Source: a virus. Taken from it: DNA of 24,242 nucleotides. Where the stretch lies: the IMG/VR virus record IMGVR_UViG_3300022856_000037, positions 1 to 24,242 of that record. One strand, 5' to 3'. Every line of letters starts with the position of its first letter. Within the stretch, counting starts at the first letter, position 1. The translations under genes and the position numbers were made by a program. This document shows positions 7,678 through 13,296 of the stretch, in pieces. Below the pieces are notes generated by a model. It saw only the letters and a program-made list of their open reading frames with translations, was not told the origin of the DNA and searched no databases.

Positions 7678-7754
7678 TACCAAAGTATGAAACCAATGAA
7701 ACAACCGAACATATACAAGGCTATTGCTGTTAGTAGTAATATTAGTTTATTCAT
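7674..7754 (-). CDS. 26-residue membrane peptide
   Basis: MNKLILLLTAIALYMFGCFI followed by GFILWY and TGA: one uninterrupted hydrophobic segment. It follows a likely terminator (7774-7807) and its 3' end overlaps the -35 box of the next promoter. It may be a small membrane toxin or holin-like peptide, or a lipoprotein-like signal (FGC at residues 16-18). Too short for firm support. Confidence 0.4.
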   Translation of the reverse strand: MNKLILLLTAIALYMFGCFIGFILWY

Positions 7755-7773
7755 ATATTTTAATTATTAATCT

Positions 7774-7807
7774 TTAAAAATAGAGAGCAAGTTTTTTATT
7801 ACTCTCT
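7774..7807 (-). terminator. Rho-independent terminator after the 71-aa gene
   Basis: On the minus strand AGAGAGTAA pairs with TTGCTCTCT (9 bp, one U-G pair) around an 8-base A-rich loop, followed by ATTTTT. It lies about 5 bp after the stop of the gene at 7813-8028 and upstream of the next promoter, marking a transcription-unit border. Confidence 0.65.
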
Positions 7808-7812
7808 GTGTG

Positions 7813-8028
7813 TTAAACATACTTTACCAGCATGTTATTCCCAATTGATTCAGCGAATCGCACAAACTCACAAGGTTTAAACTTCCAAACCGTACTTGTG
7901 TTGACCTTACATCGTACGTATCCTCCATACTTAGGTGTCCATTCAATAGTATAACTGTAATGCTTTTTTGGTGTTATACCCCACCACTCTTTGTCAGGAA
8001 GCCTTACTACTTTAGATGCCTTATCCAT
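7813..8028 (-). CDS. Hypothetical protein with strong Shine-Dalgarno (71 aa)
   Basis: 71 residues, MDKASKVVRLPDKEWWGITP, then a Tyr/Trp-rich beta-type region (YSYTIEWTPKYGGYVRCKV) and a short helical end. It is preceded by AAAGGAGGTAACAAA-ATG (AGGAGG at 8035-8042 on the opposite strand), one of only a few good ribosome-binding sites here. It is the last gene before the terminator at 7774-7807. Family not recognised. Confidence 0.65.
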   Translation of the reverse strand: MDKASKVVRLPDKEWWGITPKKHYSYTIEWTPKYGGYVRCKVNTSTVWKFKPCEFVRFAESIGNNMLVKYV

Positions 8029-8046
8029 TTTGTTACCTCCTTTATG

Positions 8047-8130
8047 TTATTTTACTAATAACTTAGTCAACAATTTTATTGTTTCAGGACTTTGCCCGCC
8101 TAGGTCTTCTTTAAGATTCCATACAATTAT
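8047..8130 (-). pseudogene. C-terminal remnant of a paralogue of the 10345-10767 protein
   Basis: Directly in frame after the stop of the 8131-8418 gene the sequence reads IIVWNLKEDLGGQSPET then IKLLTKLLVK and TAA. This matches the last 26 residues of the 10345-10767 protein (VWNLKETLDGQKEETKEALK, KLLVK). No start codon precedes it. The similarity continues past the stop into TAAAGGAGGTA, so the fragment marks an old duplication with loss of the 5' part. Confidence 0.7.
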
Positions 8131-8418
8131 TTATCTTTTAAGTTTGTATTTAGTAGCTTCCCACAAAGCGTCTATTAGTTCTTTCTCTTTAAATAGTTCA
8201 TTACATACAACGCTCCAATCTCCTTTATACTCACAGCCTTTAATTCCTCTTGAAATATCATACAAGTCAACTTCTAGAAATTCTATCATTATCCCAATAC
8301 TAATAAACTCCCAATAAACTATATCGCCATATTTTCCCCACTTCATATCTATTGTAAACTTTTCTACTTCTACTTTATTCAATTCTTTCCATTGTTCTCT
8401 TGTTATGTGTTGTTTCAT
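8131..8418 (-). CDS. Conserved phage protein, MIEFL/ALWEA type (95 aa)
   Basis: 95 residues starting MKQHITREQWKELNKVEVEK, with IGIMIEFLEVDLYD in the middle and KELIDALWEATKYKL at the end. I recall this layout from uncharacterised proteins of low-GC phages, usually next to homologues of the 10345 protein; here a remnant of that partner follows immediately. Soluble and helical. Function unknown. Confidence 0.65.
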   Translation of the reverse strand: MKQHITREQWKELNKVEVEKFTIDMKWGKYGDIVYWEFISIGIMIEFLEVDLYDISRGIKGCEYKGDWSVVCNELFKEKELIDALWEATKYKLKR

Positions 8419-8439
8419 ATATTTATCCTTTAGATATTC

Positions 8440-8613
8440 TTATTTTTTATTAAGCCCCTCGTGCGTTTCTATTAATCCAATAGCAGTACTCATTCCTATT
8501 ATTATTCCAGACATTTTAGATTCTTCTTCATCAGTAATCTTACCAGTTTCTTTAGCCCATTCTTCTTCTATTGTTTTTTTAAATTCTTTTAGCTCTTTTA
8601 TTAAATTATCCAT
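8440..8613 (-). CDS. Small hypothetical protein (57 aa)
   Basis: 57 residues, MDNLIKELKEFKKTIEEEWA; a charged N-terminal helix of Lys/Glu heptads followed by a Gly/Ile-rich segment (MSGIIIGMSTAIGLIE) and a Lys-rich end. Located 17 bp downstream of the 72-residue gene in a run of small genes. Not recognised. Confidence 0.6.
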   Translation of the reverse strand: MDNLIKELKEFKKTIEEEWAKETGKITDEEESKMSGIIIGMSTAIGLIETHEGLNKK

Positions 8614-8629
8614 AGTTATTTTATATTAG

Positions 8630-8848
8630 TTATTTATCTTTTAATTTTTTTAATAATCTCATCCAGCTTGCCTTATCGCAACCATGTCCATAATCTTTGC
8701 ATTCTTCAATATCTCTTATCATCACTTTTTTACAAGCATCTGATAATTCCTGTACTAAAAGATAATCTGATATTACTCCAGTTATATAGGTTCTTCTTCC
8801 TAACCCATATCTTAATGCACATAAATAAATTTGTTCTAAGTGTGTCAT
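8630..8848 (-). CDS. Conserved small phage protein (72 aa)
   Basis: 72 residues: LEQIYLCALRYGLGRRTYIT, GVISDYLL, then CKKVMIRDIEECKDYGHGCDK and SWMRLLKKLK. The RxTYIT...VMIRDIEE...CD..W pattern is one I associate with a widespread phage hypothetical family of unknown function. It looks complete. Part of the small accessory gene cluster. Confidence 0.7.
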   Translation of the reverse strand: MTHLEQIYLCALRYGLGRRTYITGVISDYLLVQELSDACKKVMIRDIEECKDYGHGCDKASWMRLLKKLKDK

Positions 8849-8865
8849 ATGTTCTTTTATATTAG

Positions 8866-9036
8866 TTATTTATATTTAGGTTTATCATATCTATGCCTAT
8901 CAAATTCTTGGCATACTTCTGAATCACAAGATTCATTAGCTTCTGACATAGTGAAACAAAACAATCCATATCCTTTAATTCTTTCTTCTGTTTCGCCACA
9001 GTTTAAGCATTTTCTATTTTTTGTTAAATTTTTCAT
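8866..9036 (-). CDS. Small cysteine-rich protein (56 aa)
   Basis: 56 residues with CLNCGE at 10-15, further Cys at about 27, 37 and 42 (LFCF, ESCDSEVCQ), consistent with a zinc-binding fold. ATG 9034-9036, stop TAA 8866-8868. One of several zinc-ribbon-like mini-proteins in this region; these often regulate transcription or bind nucleic acid, but none is assigned. Confidence 0.6.
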   Translation of the reverse strand: MKNLTKNRKCLNCGETEERIKGYGLFCFTMSEANESCDSEVCQEFDRHRYDKPKYK

Positions 9037-9073
9037 ATATTTCTTTTTTTTCGCAACGCTTATAAGATGTTCT

Positions 9074-9211
9074 CTAGGTGTTTATATTAGGTTTTTTTGG
9101 CTTTTCTTCTGAATTTCCACAATCAATACAATATAATTCGTGCATACTATCATAATATCCAGAATTATCTTTTATATTACTACTACCACATTTATCACAT
9201 TTCCAATTCAT
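9074..9211 (-). CDS. Zinc-ribbon mini-protein (45 aa)
   Basis: 45 residues: MNWKCDKCGSSNIKDNSGYY, then ELYCIDCGNSEEK. Two CxxC knuckles about 23 residues apart are a textbook zinc ribbon. The start codon is the last base triplet before the 52-bp intergenic repeat, so the repeat forms its leader. Function unknown. Confidence 0.65.
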   Translation of the reverse strand: MNWKCDKCGSSNIKDNSGYYDSMHELYCIDCGNSEEKPKKPNINT

Positions 9212-9213
9212 AT

Positions 9214-9265
9214 TTTTATAATTATTTATGACCGTCTATTCTTTGGTCTGTTGGGGGTTATTTAA
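9214..9265. repeat. 52-bp intergenic repeat, copy A
   Basis: Identical over 52 bp to 11060-11111. In the direction of transcription it begins with the stop codon of the 9258-9704 gene (TTAAATAACCCCCAACAG), continues AAGAATAGACGGTC, and ends in an AT-rich leader next to the next ATG. Partial copies lie at 9974-10003 and 10129-10162. Confidence 0.9.
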
Positions 9266-9704
9266 GTTTCTTTAATTCTTTTTCATACTCCCAATATTTA
9301 TATGTTTTTCCTTTATACTTTTTTATGAGTTTATTAAATTTGTCTATATTAGCTTCATATCCGCAAAAAACATAACATTTTTTTAAATCTTTTTTAGTTC
9401 TAATAGTAACCCTGTCTATATTACAACCCACTAAATCTTCTACGTTTTTAAATCCTCCGTTCCACCATTGCCCATTACATTTTACAATTTCACCGTTATC
9501 TAGTTTTATTTCAAACTTCCTGCCAGCAAACGCTTTAAACCTTCCCTCTGGTTCTTCATACTGATAACAATCATAAAATAATCCATCTGTACCATAAATA
9601 ATATTATCAACTTTTTTAAATATAAGTTTTGGTTTTCTATCTATTACATAAGCAAACCTATTGTTAAATATCACTTTAGCAATTATCTTTATTTCTTTTT
9701 CCAT
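9258..9704 (-). CDS. Hypothetical protein (148 aa)
   Basis: 148 residues, MEKEIKIIAKVIFNNRFAYV, beta-rich and basic, with conserved-looking aromatic runs (CYQYEEPEGRFKAFAGRKFE, NGQWWNGGF) and a Lys-rich C-terminus (YWEYEKELKKLK). The stop codon lies inside repeat copy A. No motif recognised. Structured RNA lies directly upstream (9726-9873). Confidence 0.65.
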   Translation of the reverse strand: MEKEIKIIAKVIFNNRFAYVIDRKPKLIFKKVDNIIYGTDGLFYDCYQYEEPEGRFKAFAGRKFEIKLDNGEIVKCNGQWWNGGFKNVEDLVGCNIDRVTIRTKKDLKKCYVFCGYEANIDKFNKLIKKYKGKTYKYWEYEKELKKLK

Positions 9705-9725
9705 ATTATATATATTTATTATTTA

Positions 9726-9873
9726 CTAAATTGCCAACTATCGCCAGTCTCCGCTATTTTCTACTAGGTTTTGGTGGTAGGGATGCTTCATAGAGTATAT
9801 GGGCGTATATCCACTAAACTTTCGCATCGGGGGCTACCCTAATAGCAATGACTGGAGGTAATAAACAATTTAG
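9726..9873. ncRNA. Multi-stem pseudoknotted element
   Basis: Nested stems: CTAAATTG/CAATTTAG (9726-9733, 9866-9873), CCAGTC/GACTGG (9744-9749, 9850-9855), GCTATT/AATAGC (9753-9758, 9841-9846), then GGTAG-g-GATGC (9776-9786) with GCATC-CTACC (9824-9838). The loop of the last hairpin holds CACTAAA (within 9811-9818), complementary to TTTGGTG (9770-9776) outside it, forming a pseudoknot with a G-U pair on the plus strand. Between the 9258-9704 gene and a 21-codon frame. Strand uncertain. Confidence 0.55.
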
Positions 9874-9905
9874 AAAAGTTAATCTTCCTTTTGTTTTCGT
9901 AATTT

Positions 9906-9971
9906 TTAATCACCTAATTCTTGCCATTCTTTTATTGCTGTAATCGAAATTTGTATTGTTTCTTTATCCAT
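9906..9971 (-). CDS. Possible 21-residue peptide
   Basis: MDKETIQISITAIKEWQELG plus D and TAA. The start has the same TTATAAAAATATG leader as the genes behind the 52-bp repeat, so it is probably translated, but it is very short and may be the relic of a longer gene whose body was replaced by the structured element at 9726-9873. Confidence 0.3.
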   Translation of the reverse strand: MDKETIQISITAIKEWQELGD

Positions 9972-9973
9972 AT

Positions 9974-10003
9974 TTTTATAATTATTTATAACCGTCTATT
10001 CTT
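9974..10003. repeat. 52-bp repeat, partial copy B1
   Basis: 30 bp matching the start of copy A with one change (TTATAACCG for TTATGACCG). It abuts the stem of the tRNA-like element; the rest of the repeat resumes on the other side (10129-10162), so ACCGTCTATTCTT is duplicated on both flanks. Confidence 0.85.
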
Positions 10004-10135
10004 AGTCGGCATAGTTATAAGAAGATAAATTTGGAGGTCGGATTTGAACCAACATCGCATATACAACAGATTTCTCTGGTATGTGTTTTACCAATTAAAC
10101 CACTTCGCATTTATCTCCTTGTAACTAAACCGTCT
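10004..10135 (-). ncRNA. tRNA-like RNA on a long stem, no normal anticodon loop
   Basis: On the minus strand a 27-position stem (10109-10135 with 10004-10030; 24 pairs including two G-U that pair only on this strand, mismatches A-A, U-U and C-A) carries a tRNA-like head. D-arm: GTTT-AATTGGTA-AAAC. T-arm: GTTGG-TTCAAAT-CCGAC, a canonical T-loop. The anticodon position instead holds CATAC, CAGA-GAAA-TCTG and GTATATG: a stem closed by a GNRA tetraloop rather than a 7-base loop. The acceptor segment GCGAAG/CTCCAA is only half paired. It is flanked by repeat halves B1 and B2. It could be a decayed tRNA or a dedicated tRNA mimic. Confidence 0.6.
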
Positions 10136-10162
10136 ATTCTTTGGTCTGTTGGGGGTTATTTA
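10129..10162. repeat. 52-bp repeat, partial copy B2
   Basis: 34 bp identical to the distal part of copies A and C (ACCGTCTATTCTTTGG through GTTATTTA). As in copy A it starts with the stop codon of a small gene (10156-10293). Confidence 0.9.
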
Positions 10163-10293
10163 CATATAGGACAATACCAAGCACCATTTTCATCCATTTC
10201 AAAAGTGTCTGTTAAATGAGTGCATTCTTTTTCAATTTTTTTGATTTTAGCATCAATCCCTTGCTTTGGTCTTAATTTCTCGCTGTAATTCAT
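10156..10293 (-). CDS. Small protein with CPIC end (45 aa)
   Basis: 45 residues, MNYSEKLRPKQGIDAKIKKI, then ECTHLTDTFEMDENGAWYCP and ICK. One Cys-Thr-His and one CPIC pair suggest a single zinc site. The stop TAA is the first codon of repeat B2. It is preceded at 35 bp by an orphan AGGAGG (10323-10330), too far to act on this ATG. Confidence 0.55.
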   Translation of the reverse strand: MNYSEKLRPKQGIDAKIKKIEKECTHLTDTFEMDENGAWYCPICK

Positions 10294-10322
10294 ATATCTA
10301 AATTTATTATTAAATATTTTGT

Positions 10323-10330
10323 ACCTCCTT
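10323..10330 (-). promoter_or_regulatory. Orphan Shine-Dalgarno site
   Basis: AAGGAGGT followed by ACAAAATATTT where an ATG is expected. The same block with an intact start, AAGGAGGTAACAAAATG, precedes the gene at 7813-8028, so the gene that this site served appears to have been lost or replaced. Confidence 0.55.
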
Positions 10331-10344
10331 TAATGAGTGTTATG

Positions 10345-10767
10345 TTATTTTACTAATAGTTTTTTAAGTGCTTCTTTGGTTTCTTCTTTTTGCCCGTCTA
10401 GGGTTTCTTTAAGATTCCATACTGCCAATAATCTTCCGCCTTCTTCAAATTGTAAACTATGCGGATAATAATTTCTAAATGATATAGTTTTATTCCCTGC
10501 TTCAGAATTGTATTCACCTAAAGCAATAAGAACATCTGCTAGGGTTATTGGTCTTCCTATTATTTCCTTTATGTCTTTAATATATAATCTCAAAGGTGAA
10601 GTTAAAAGATTATTTGATTTATTTACTCCTGTATAAGTATCTTCTTCTTCATTATTTTTTCCCATAAAAATAACTTCAAGTCCTGTGTTCTCTAAAATCA
10701 CACACCCAAATTCCAAATTCATTATTGAAGGGTTTGCTTTTTGTATTGCTTCTTTTAGTTTTTTCAT
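10345..10767 (-). CDS. Conserved phage hypothetical protein (140 aa)
   Basis: 140 residues: MKKLKEAIQKANPSIMNLEF, GCVILE, then IIGRPITLADVLIALGEY and a C-terminal LLAVWNLKETLDGQKEE plus ALKKLLVK. The ANP.IM.L.FGC start and GRPITLADVLIA middle are familiar from uncharacterised phage proteins in metagenomic and low-GC phages. It appears complete. A C-terminal remnant of a second copy is at 8047-8130. Function unknown. Confidence 0.75.
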   Translation of the reverse strand: MKKLKEAIQKANPSIMNLEFGCVILENTGLEVIFMGKNNEEEDTYTGVNKSNNLLTSPLRLYIKDIKEIIGRPITLADVLIALGEYNSEAGNKTISFRNYYPHSLQFEEGGRLLAVWNLKETLDGQKEETKEALKKLLVK

Positions 10768-10806
10768 ATTTTTAAACCTATCTATTATTTAAGTTAAACC
10801 TATACA

Positions 10807-10986
10807 TTATTTTATGTTTTCTATTATATCGGCTATTGTTAATTTATAGTTTTCATATAATTTCTGATTTGCTTTGTGTTCCATCGGAAGTAATTTTGGT
10901 AAATTATATTTTATTATCCAGATACTGAGTAATTTTTTACTTTTCATTATCACCTCTAAAGGTAAATATGTATTAAGTTTTGTCAT
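10807..10986 (-). CDS. Small hypothetical protein (59 aa)
   Basis: 59 residues from ATG 10984-10986 (MTKLNTYLPLEVIMKSKKLL) with stop TAA 10807-10809. Mixed hydrophobic and basic; second half NLPKLLPMEHKANQKLYENY. Starts 4 bp after the stop of the 20-residue frame upstream. An internal Met at about residue 14 (MKSKKLLS) is an alternative start. Not recognised. Confidence 0.5.
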   Translation of the reverse strand: MTKLNTYLPLEVIMKSKKLLSIWIIKYNLPKLLPMEHKANQKLYENYKLTIADIIENIK

Positions 10987-10990
10987 ATAT

Positions 10991-11053
10991 TTATACGCCC
11001 AAATTATTTAGTTTTTTGGGCTTGTTGTTAGTATTAGACCTTTTAGTGGTCAT
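10991..11053 (-). CDS. Possible 20-residue basic peptide
   Basis: MTTKRSNTNNKPKKLNNLGV then TAA, starting at the edge of repeat copy C (leader TTATAAAAGAATATATG). It sits in the position of a gene but may be only a short leader peptide or remnant. Confidence 0.3.
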   Translation of the reverse strand: MTTKRSNTNNKPKKLNNLGV

Positions 11054-11059
11054 ATATTC

Positions 11060-11111
11060 TTTTATAATTATTTATGACCGTCTATTCTTTGGTCTGTTGG
11101 GGGTTATTTAA
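11060..11111. repeat. 52-bp intergenic repeat, copy C
   Basis: Identical to 9214-9265. Here the upstream gene reads through in a different frame: its last residues NNPQQTKE and the stop TAG (11082-11084) are encoded by the repeat itself. Confidence 0.9.
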
Positions 11112-11408
11112 TTTGAATATATATTTTTCTACTTGTTTGTATTTTCCCTTTATCATCTTTAAATTAGATAGACCATTAATATTTAAAGATTTACCATTTT
11201 TAGATAATGTAAACTGGCTACCTTCAATAATTTTTATAAAACCATTCTCTTCATCAATAAATAAGTCAATTTTTTTAATATCTTTATAGTCTTTAGATGC
11301 CTCCATGTTTATATATATAGCCCTGTTATTAAAACTTATGTATGGCTTTATATTAAGTCTTGCAAACTTTTTTCCTATAGTTTTAAATTGTATAAACTTA
11401 TATTCCAT
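11082..11408 (-). CDS. Hypothetical protein with a repeat-encoded tail (108 aa)
   Basis: 108 residues from ATG 11406-11408 (MEYKFIQFKTIGKKFARLNI). A longer frame begins at 11504, but it overlaps the zinc-ribbon gene and lacks the usual ATATATG context, so I chose the inner start. Beta-rich, with SFNNRAIYINMEAS and FTLSKNGKSLNINGL. The C-terminal eight residues come from repeat copy C. Family not recognised. Confidence 0.6.
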   Translation of the reverse strand: MEYKFIQFKTIGKKFARLNIKPYISFNNRAIYINMEASKDYKDIKKIDLFIDEENGFIKIIEGSQFTLSKNGKSLNINGLSNLKMIKGKYKQVEKYIFKLNNPQQTKE

Positions 11409-11467
11409 ATATCTAAATTTATTATTAGTAAAATTACAGGCTTTTTTAGAGTGCCTGTTTAACTCTT

Positions 11468-11647
11468 TTAGTCTTCTGGCACAAAATACGAATGGTGGGT
11501 GCATCTGTAGACTCCGTCAACTCCTACCATAATTCTATTACATCCCTTAACAGGGCAGAAGTAAGCATCTTCAATCTTCTCAATCTTCCTTAACCTAGTT
11601 TTTTCTGCTGTGGTCTTTCTTCCCATTATCGTTACTTCTACTTTCAT
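11468..11647 (-). CDS. Zinc-finger-like small protein (59 aa)
   Basis: 59 residues: MKVEVTIMGRKTTAEKTRLR, KIEKIEDAYFCPVKGC, NRIMVGVDGVYRCTHHSYFV. The C-x4-C and C-x-H-H pattern suggests a zinc knuckle; the N-terminus is basic. Coupled by an ATGA overlap to the 38-residue gene upstream. An internal ATG at residue 8 (MGRKTTAEK) is an alternative start. Probable nucleic-acid binding, by inference. Confidence 0.6.
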   Translation of the reverse strand: MKVEVTIMGRKTTAEKTRLRKIEKIEDAYFCPVKGCNRIMVGVDGVYRCTHHSYFVPED

Positions 11648-11760
11648 TTTTCAATCTCCTCAACTAATTCTTTCTGTTGTTTGTTTGCTTGCCTGATTGC
11701 TTTCCGAACTATCTCCTCCTTTTGTTTCTTTGACATTTTTTCGTAAATTGATTTGTTCAT
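11644..11760 (-). CDS. Small helical protein (38 aa)
   Basis: 38 residues, MNKSIYEKMSKKQKEEIVRK then AIRQANKQQKELVEEIEK: a single charged amphipathic helix. The stop TGA overlaps the next ATG (ATGA), and the start lies 1 bp after the stop of the 118-residue gene upstream. Coupling on both sides argues that it is real. Confidence 0.6.
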   Translation of the reverse strand: MNKSIYEKMSKKQKEEIVRKAIRQANKQQKELVEEIEK

Positions 11761-11761
11761 A

Positions 11762-12118
11762 TTATTCTAATTGACTTTTTTCATTATCTATTATCTTTTC
11801 CATTTCTTCTTCTCGCCAAGTATTAAAGTTTCCCTTACCGTCTGTTTGTTTATTCCATTTAACAAATAATACTGCGTATAATCTTTTAGATGGTGTCTTT
11901 ACATTCTGGTCTATCTTGGCTGTTTCAGTTGGTATGTCTTTTGTTTGGAAAGTGTTCTCCGAGAATAAAAACCAGCCTTCCTTCTGCTCCAAATCGAACA
12001 ACTTAGCTTTTTCTTCTCCTGCTAGTTCTTTGGCTATATAAACAGTTAGCTTTAAAGTTTTATCACGGAGCGTACTTATTCCCTGTATAAAAGCAGGAGC
12101 TTGGAATTTATTTGTCAT
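11762..12118 (-). CDS. Conserved phage protein, KFQAPAFIQ type (118 aa)
   Basis: 118 residues from ATG 12116-12118 (MTNKFQAPAFIQGISTLRD). A longer frame adds ten Ile/Lys residues from AT-rich spacer and is unlikely. Further features are KELAGEEKAKLFDLEQ, a GWFLFSEN strand, and KTPSKRLYAVLFVKW. Proteins of this layout are common beside phage ssDNA-binding proteins and probably take part in replication or recombination, but function is unknown. Its 5' end overlaps the homing endonuclease gene by 11 bp, and the first ten residues are repeated in that enzyme. Confidence 0.7.
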   Translation of the reverse strand: MTNKFQAPAFIQGISTLRDKTLKLTVYIAKELAGEEKAKLFDLEQKEGWFLFSENTFQTKDIPTETAKIDQNVKTPSKRLYAVLFVKWNKQTDGKGNFNTWREEEMEKIIDNEKSQLE

Positions 12119-12569
12119 AGTTTTTATAATTATTATTTTTAATATCAAATTGTCTATGGCAACGCCTACAACGTGGTGTATAATCTTCTTCTTTTCTTTT
12201 ATATTTATGGTCTATATTAGACCAATCCATAGCTTGCTTTCCACATTCGCATTTATGCAACTTAGCTTTCCCATTAATTTTTACTATCCATTGATGTTTC
12301 GGTTTTATACCAGCATTTTCTCCTTTCCAATTTTTGCTTTTCTCGCCTATTAATCCTTGTTTAGATTTAGTATTACTTATTTTTAATTTAGTTTCTTCTG
12401 TATGTTCTTTCCCATAAAAAGGATGCTTGTTGCCAATCCTGCTATCACTCATTTTCTTTTTAGTTTCTTCTGGCAGTTTTCTACCCTTTAAAGCTAAAGA
12501 TATTTTTTCCCTATGCTCTTTTGTAAAAGTTCTTTTCTGTATGAATGATGGTGCTTGAAATTTACTCAT
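12108..12569 (-). CDS. NUMOD3/HNH homing endonuclease
   Basis: 153 residues. Residues about 17-70 carry two NUMOD3 DNA-binding repeats (TKEHREKISLALKGRK and TEETKLKISNTKSKQG, with GNKHPFYGKEH between). Residues 105-145 form a small HNH nuclease with zinc ligands CECG (107-110) and CRRCH (134-138) and the catalytic-type WSNIDHKYKR. Such enzymes cut one DNA site and spread their own gene. The N-terminus MSKFQAPSFIQ copies that of the following gene (MTNKFQAPAFIQ). The start overlaps the preceding stop as ATGA, so it uses the neighbours' translation signals. Confidence 0.85.
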   Translation of the reverse strand: MSKFQAPSFIQKRTFTKEHREKISLALKGRKLPEETKKKMSDSRIGNKHPFYGKEHTEETKLKISNTKSKQGLIGEKSKNWKGENAGIKPKHQWIVKINGKAKLHKCECGKQAMDWSNIDHKYKRKEEDYTPRCRRCHRQFDIKNNNYKNYDK

Positions 12570-12985
12570 ATTTTTGGTTTATAAGGTTTTAATAATAAAA
12601 GTTTATTATACATTTCTCTGTAATAAACATATCCTGCTGTCATTCCTATTCCTTGTTTCTTTAGTGCAAGTATTTCCTCTACCCATGCTGCGCCTTTGAT
12701 TATATCTATTCTAGCGTGTACTGTGCTGTCTTTGTGCTGATGGTGGTTTGTGTGGCATCTTCCGCATATAGGGATTAAATTCTTCCAGTTATATCTAAGG
12801 AATGTACTGTGGCTTTTAAGCACGTAGTGATGGCAACAAGAATAGTCATTACCGCATACTAAACATCCATCATCTCCGTACATTTCCCTAGCTATATCCT
12901 GCATTAAAGCGTCTGCCTTTCGTTGCCAATATCCTAAAGTTTGGTTTCTTTTCTTCTTAGGTTTTGCTATTGGTTTTATTTTCAT
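12566..12985 (-). CDS. HNH nuclease, NinG/Rap-like
   Basis: 139 residues with a basic N-terminus (MKIKPIAKPKKKRNQTLGYW), then GCLVCGNDYSCCHHYVLKSH at 40-59 and LIPICGRCHTNHHQH at 70-84. The two CxxC pairs bracket an HH...N...H arrangement typical of HNH folds such as lambda NinG (Rap), a recombination endonuclease acting on branched DNA. Its position between the ssDNA-binding protein and small replication genes fits. A free-standing HNH enzyme of other function is the alternative. Confidence 0.7.
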   Translation of the reverse strand: MKIKPIAKPKKKRNQTLGYWQRKADALMQDIAREMYGDDGCLVCGNDYSCCHHYVLKSHSTFLRYNWKNLIPICGRCHTNHHQHKDSTVHARIDIIKGAAWVEEILALKKQGIGMTAGYVYYREMYNKLLLLKPYKPKI

Positions 12986-13283
12986 TTATTTTTTCGCTTA
13001 AATTATCAATATCTTCAAATAATACTATTATGTTGCTATCCATTGCTTCTACTTTGTCATTTATATTTTTATATTTCTGTATTGATAAAAGTTTTCCTAC
13101 TTCTACAAATATTTCTGACCAAGATGGTTCCTCTAATTTTGGTTCATTTTCATAATGTTCTTTCTTTTTATACCAACAAAAAGCCTTAGCAAATTCTTTT
13201 CTTAATCCTAATTCTCCTTCTTGTGACGTTTTAAGCTCTTGCTCTAATTCAGTGTTTTTGATTATTAATTCTTCTTTTGTCAT
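12957..13283 (-). CDS. Hypothetical coiled-coil protein (108 aa)
   Basis: 108 residues starting MTKEELIIKNTELEQELKTS; a Glu/Leu/Lys coiled coil, a Trp-containing middle (EEPSWSEIFVEVGKLLS), and a second helical coil. It starts 13 bp after the ssDNA-binding protein gene and its end overlaps the NinG-like gene by 29 bp. Not recognised; possibly a replication accessory factor by position only. Confidence 0.6.
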   Translation of the reverse strand: MTKEELIIKNTELEQELKTSQEGELGLRKEFAKAFCWYKKKEHYENEPKLEEPSWSEIFVEVGKLLSIQKYKNINDKVEAMDSNIIVLFEDIDNLSEKINENKTNSKT

Positions 13284-13296
13284 ATTTTTATGTTAG

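Noticed and set aside
10031-10108. Ordinary functional tRNA gene
   Set aside because: D- and T-arms fit, but there is no 7-base anticodon loop and the acceptor stem is only half paired.
10031-10219. Plus-strand 62-residue frame starting MEVGFEPTSH
   Set aside because: The GFEPTS phrase is the usual artefact of reading the T-arm of a tRNA-like sequence backwards; it crosses the tRNA-like element and the repeat.
9214-11111. CRISPR array from the repeated 52-bp units
   Set aside because: Copies are hundreds of bases apart with genes between them, not regularly spaced with short spacers.
11409-11504. Longer N-terminus (MHPPFVFCARRLKEL) for the 11082-11408 gene
   Set aside because: It overlaps the zinc-finger gene, and the inner ATG has the AT-rich ATATATG context used by most genes here.
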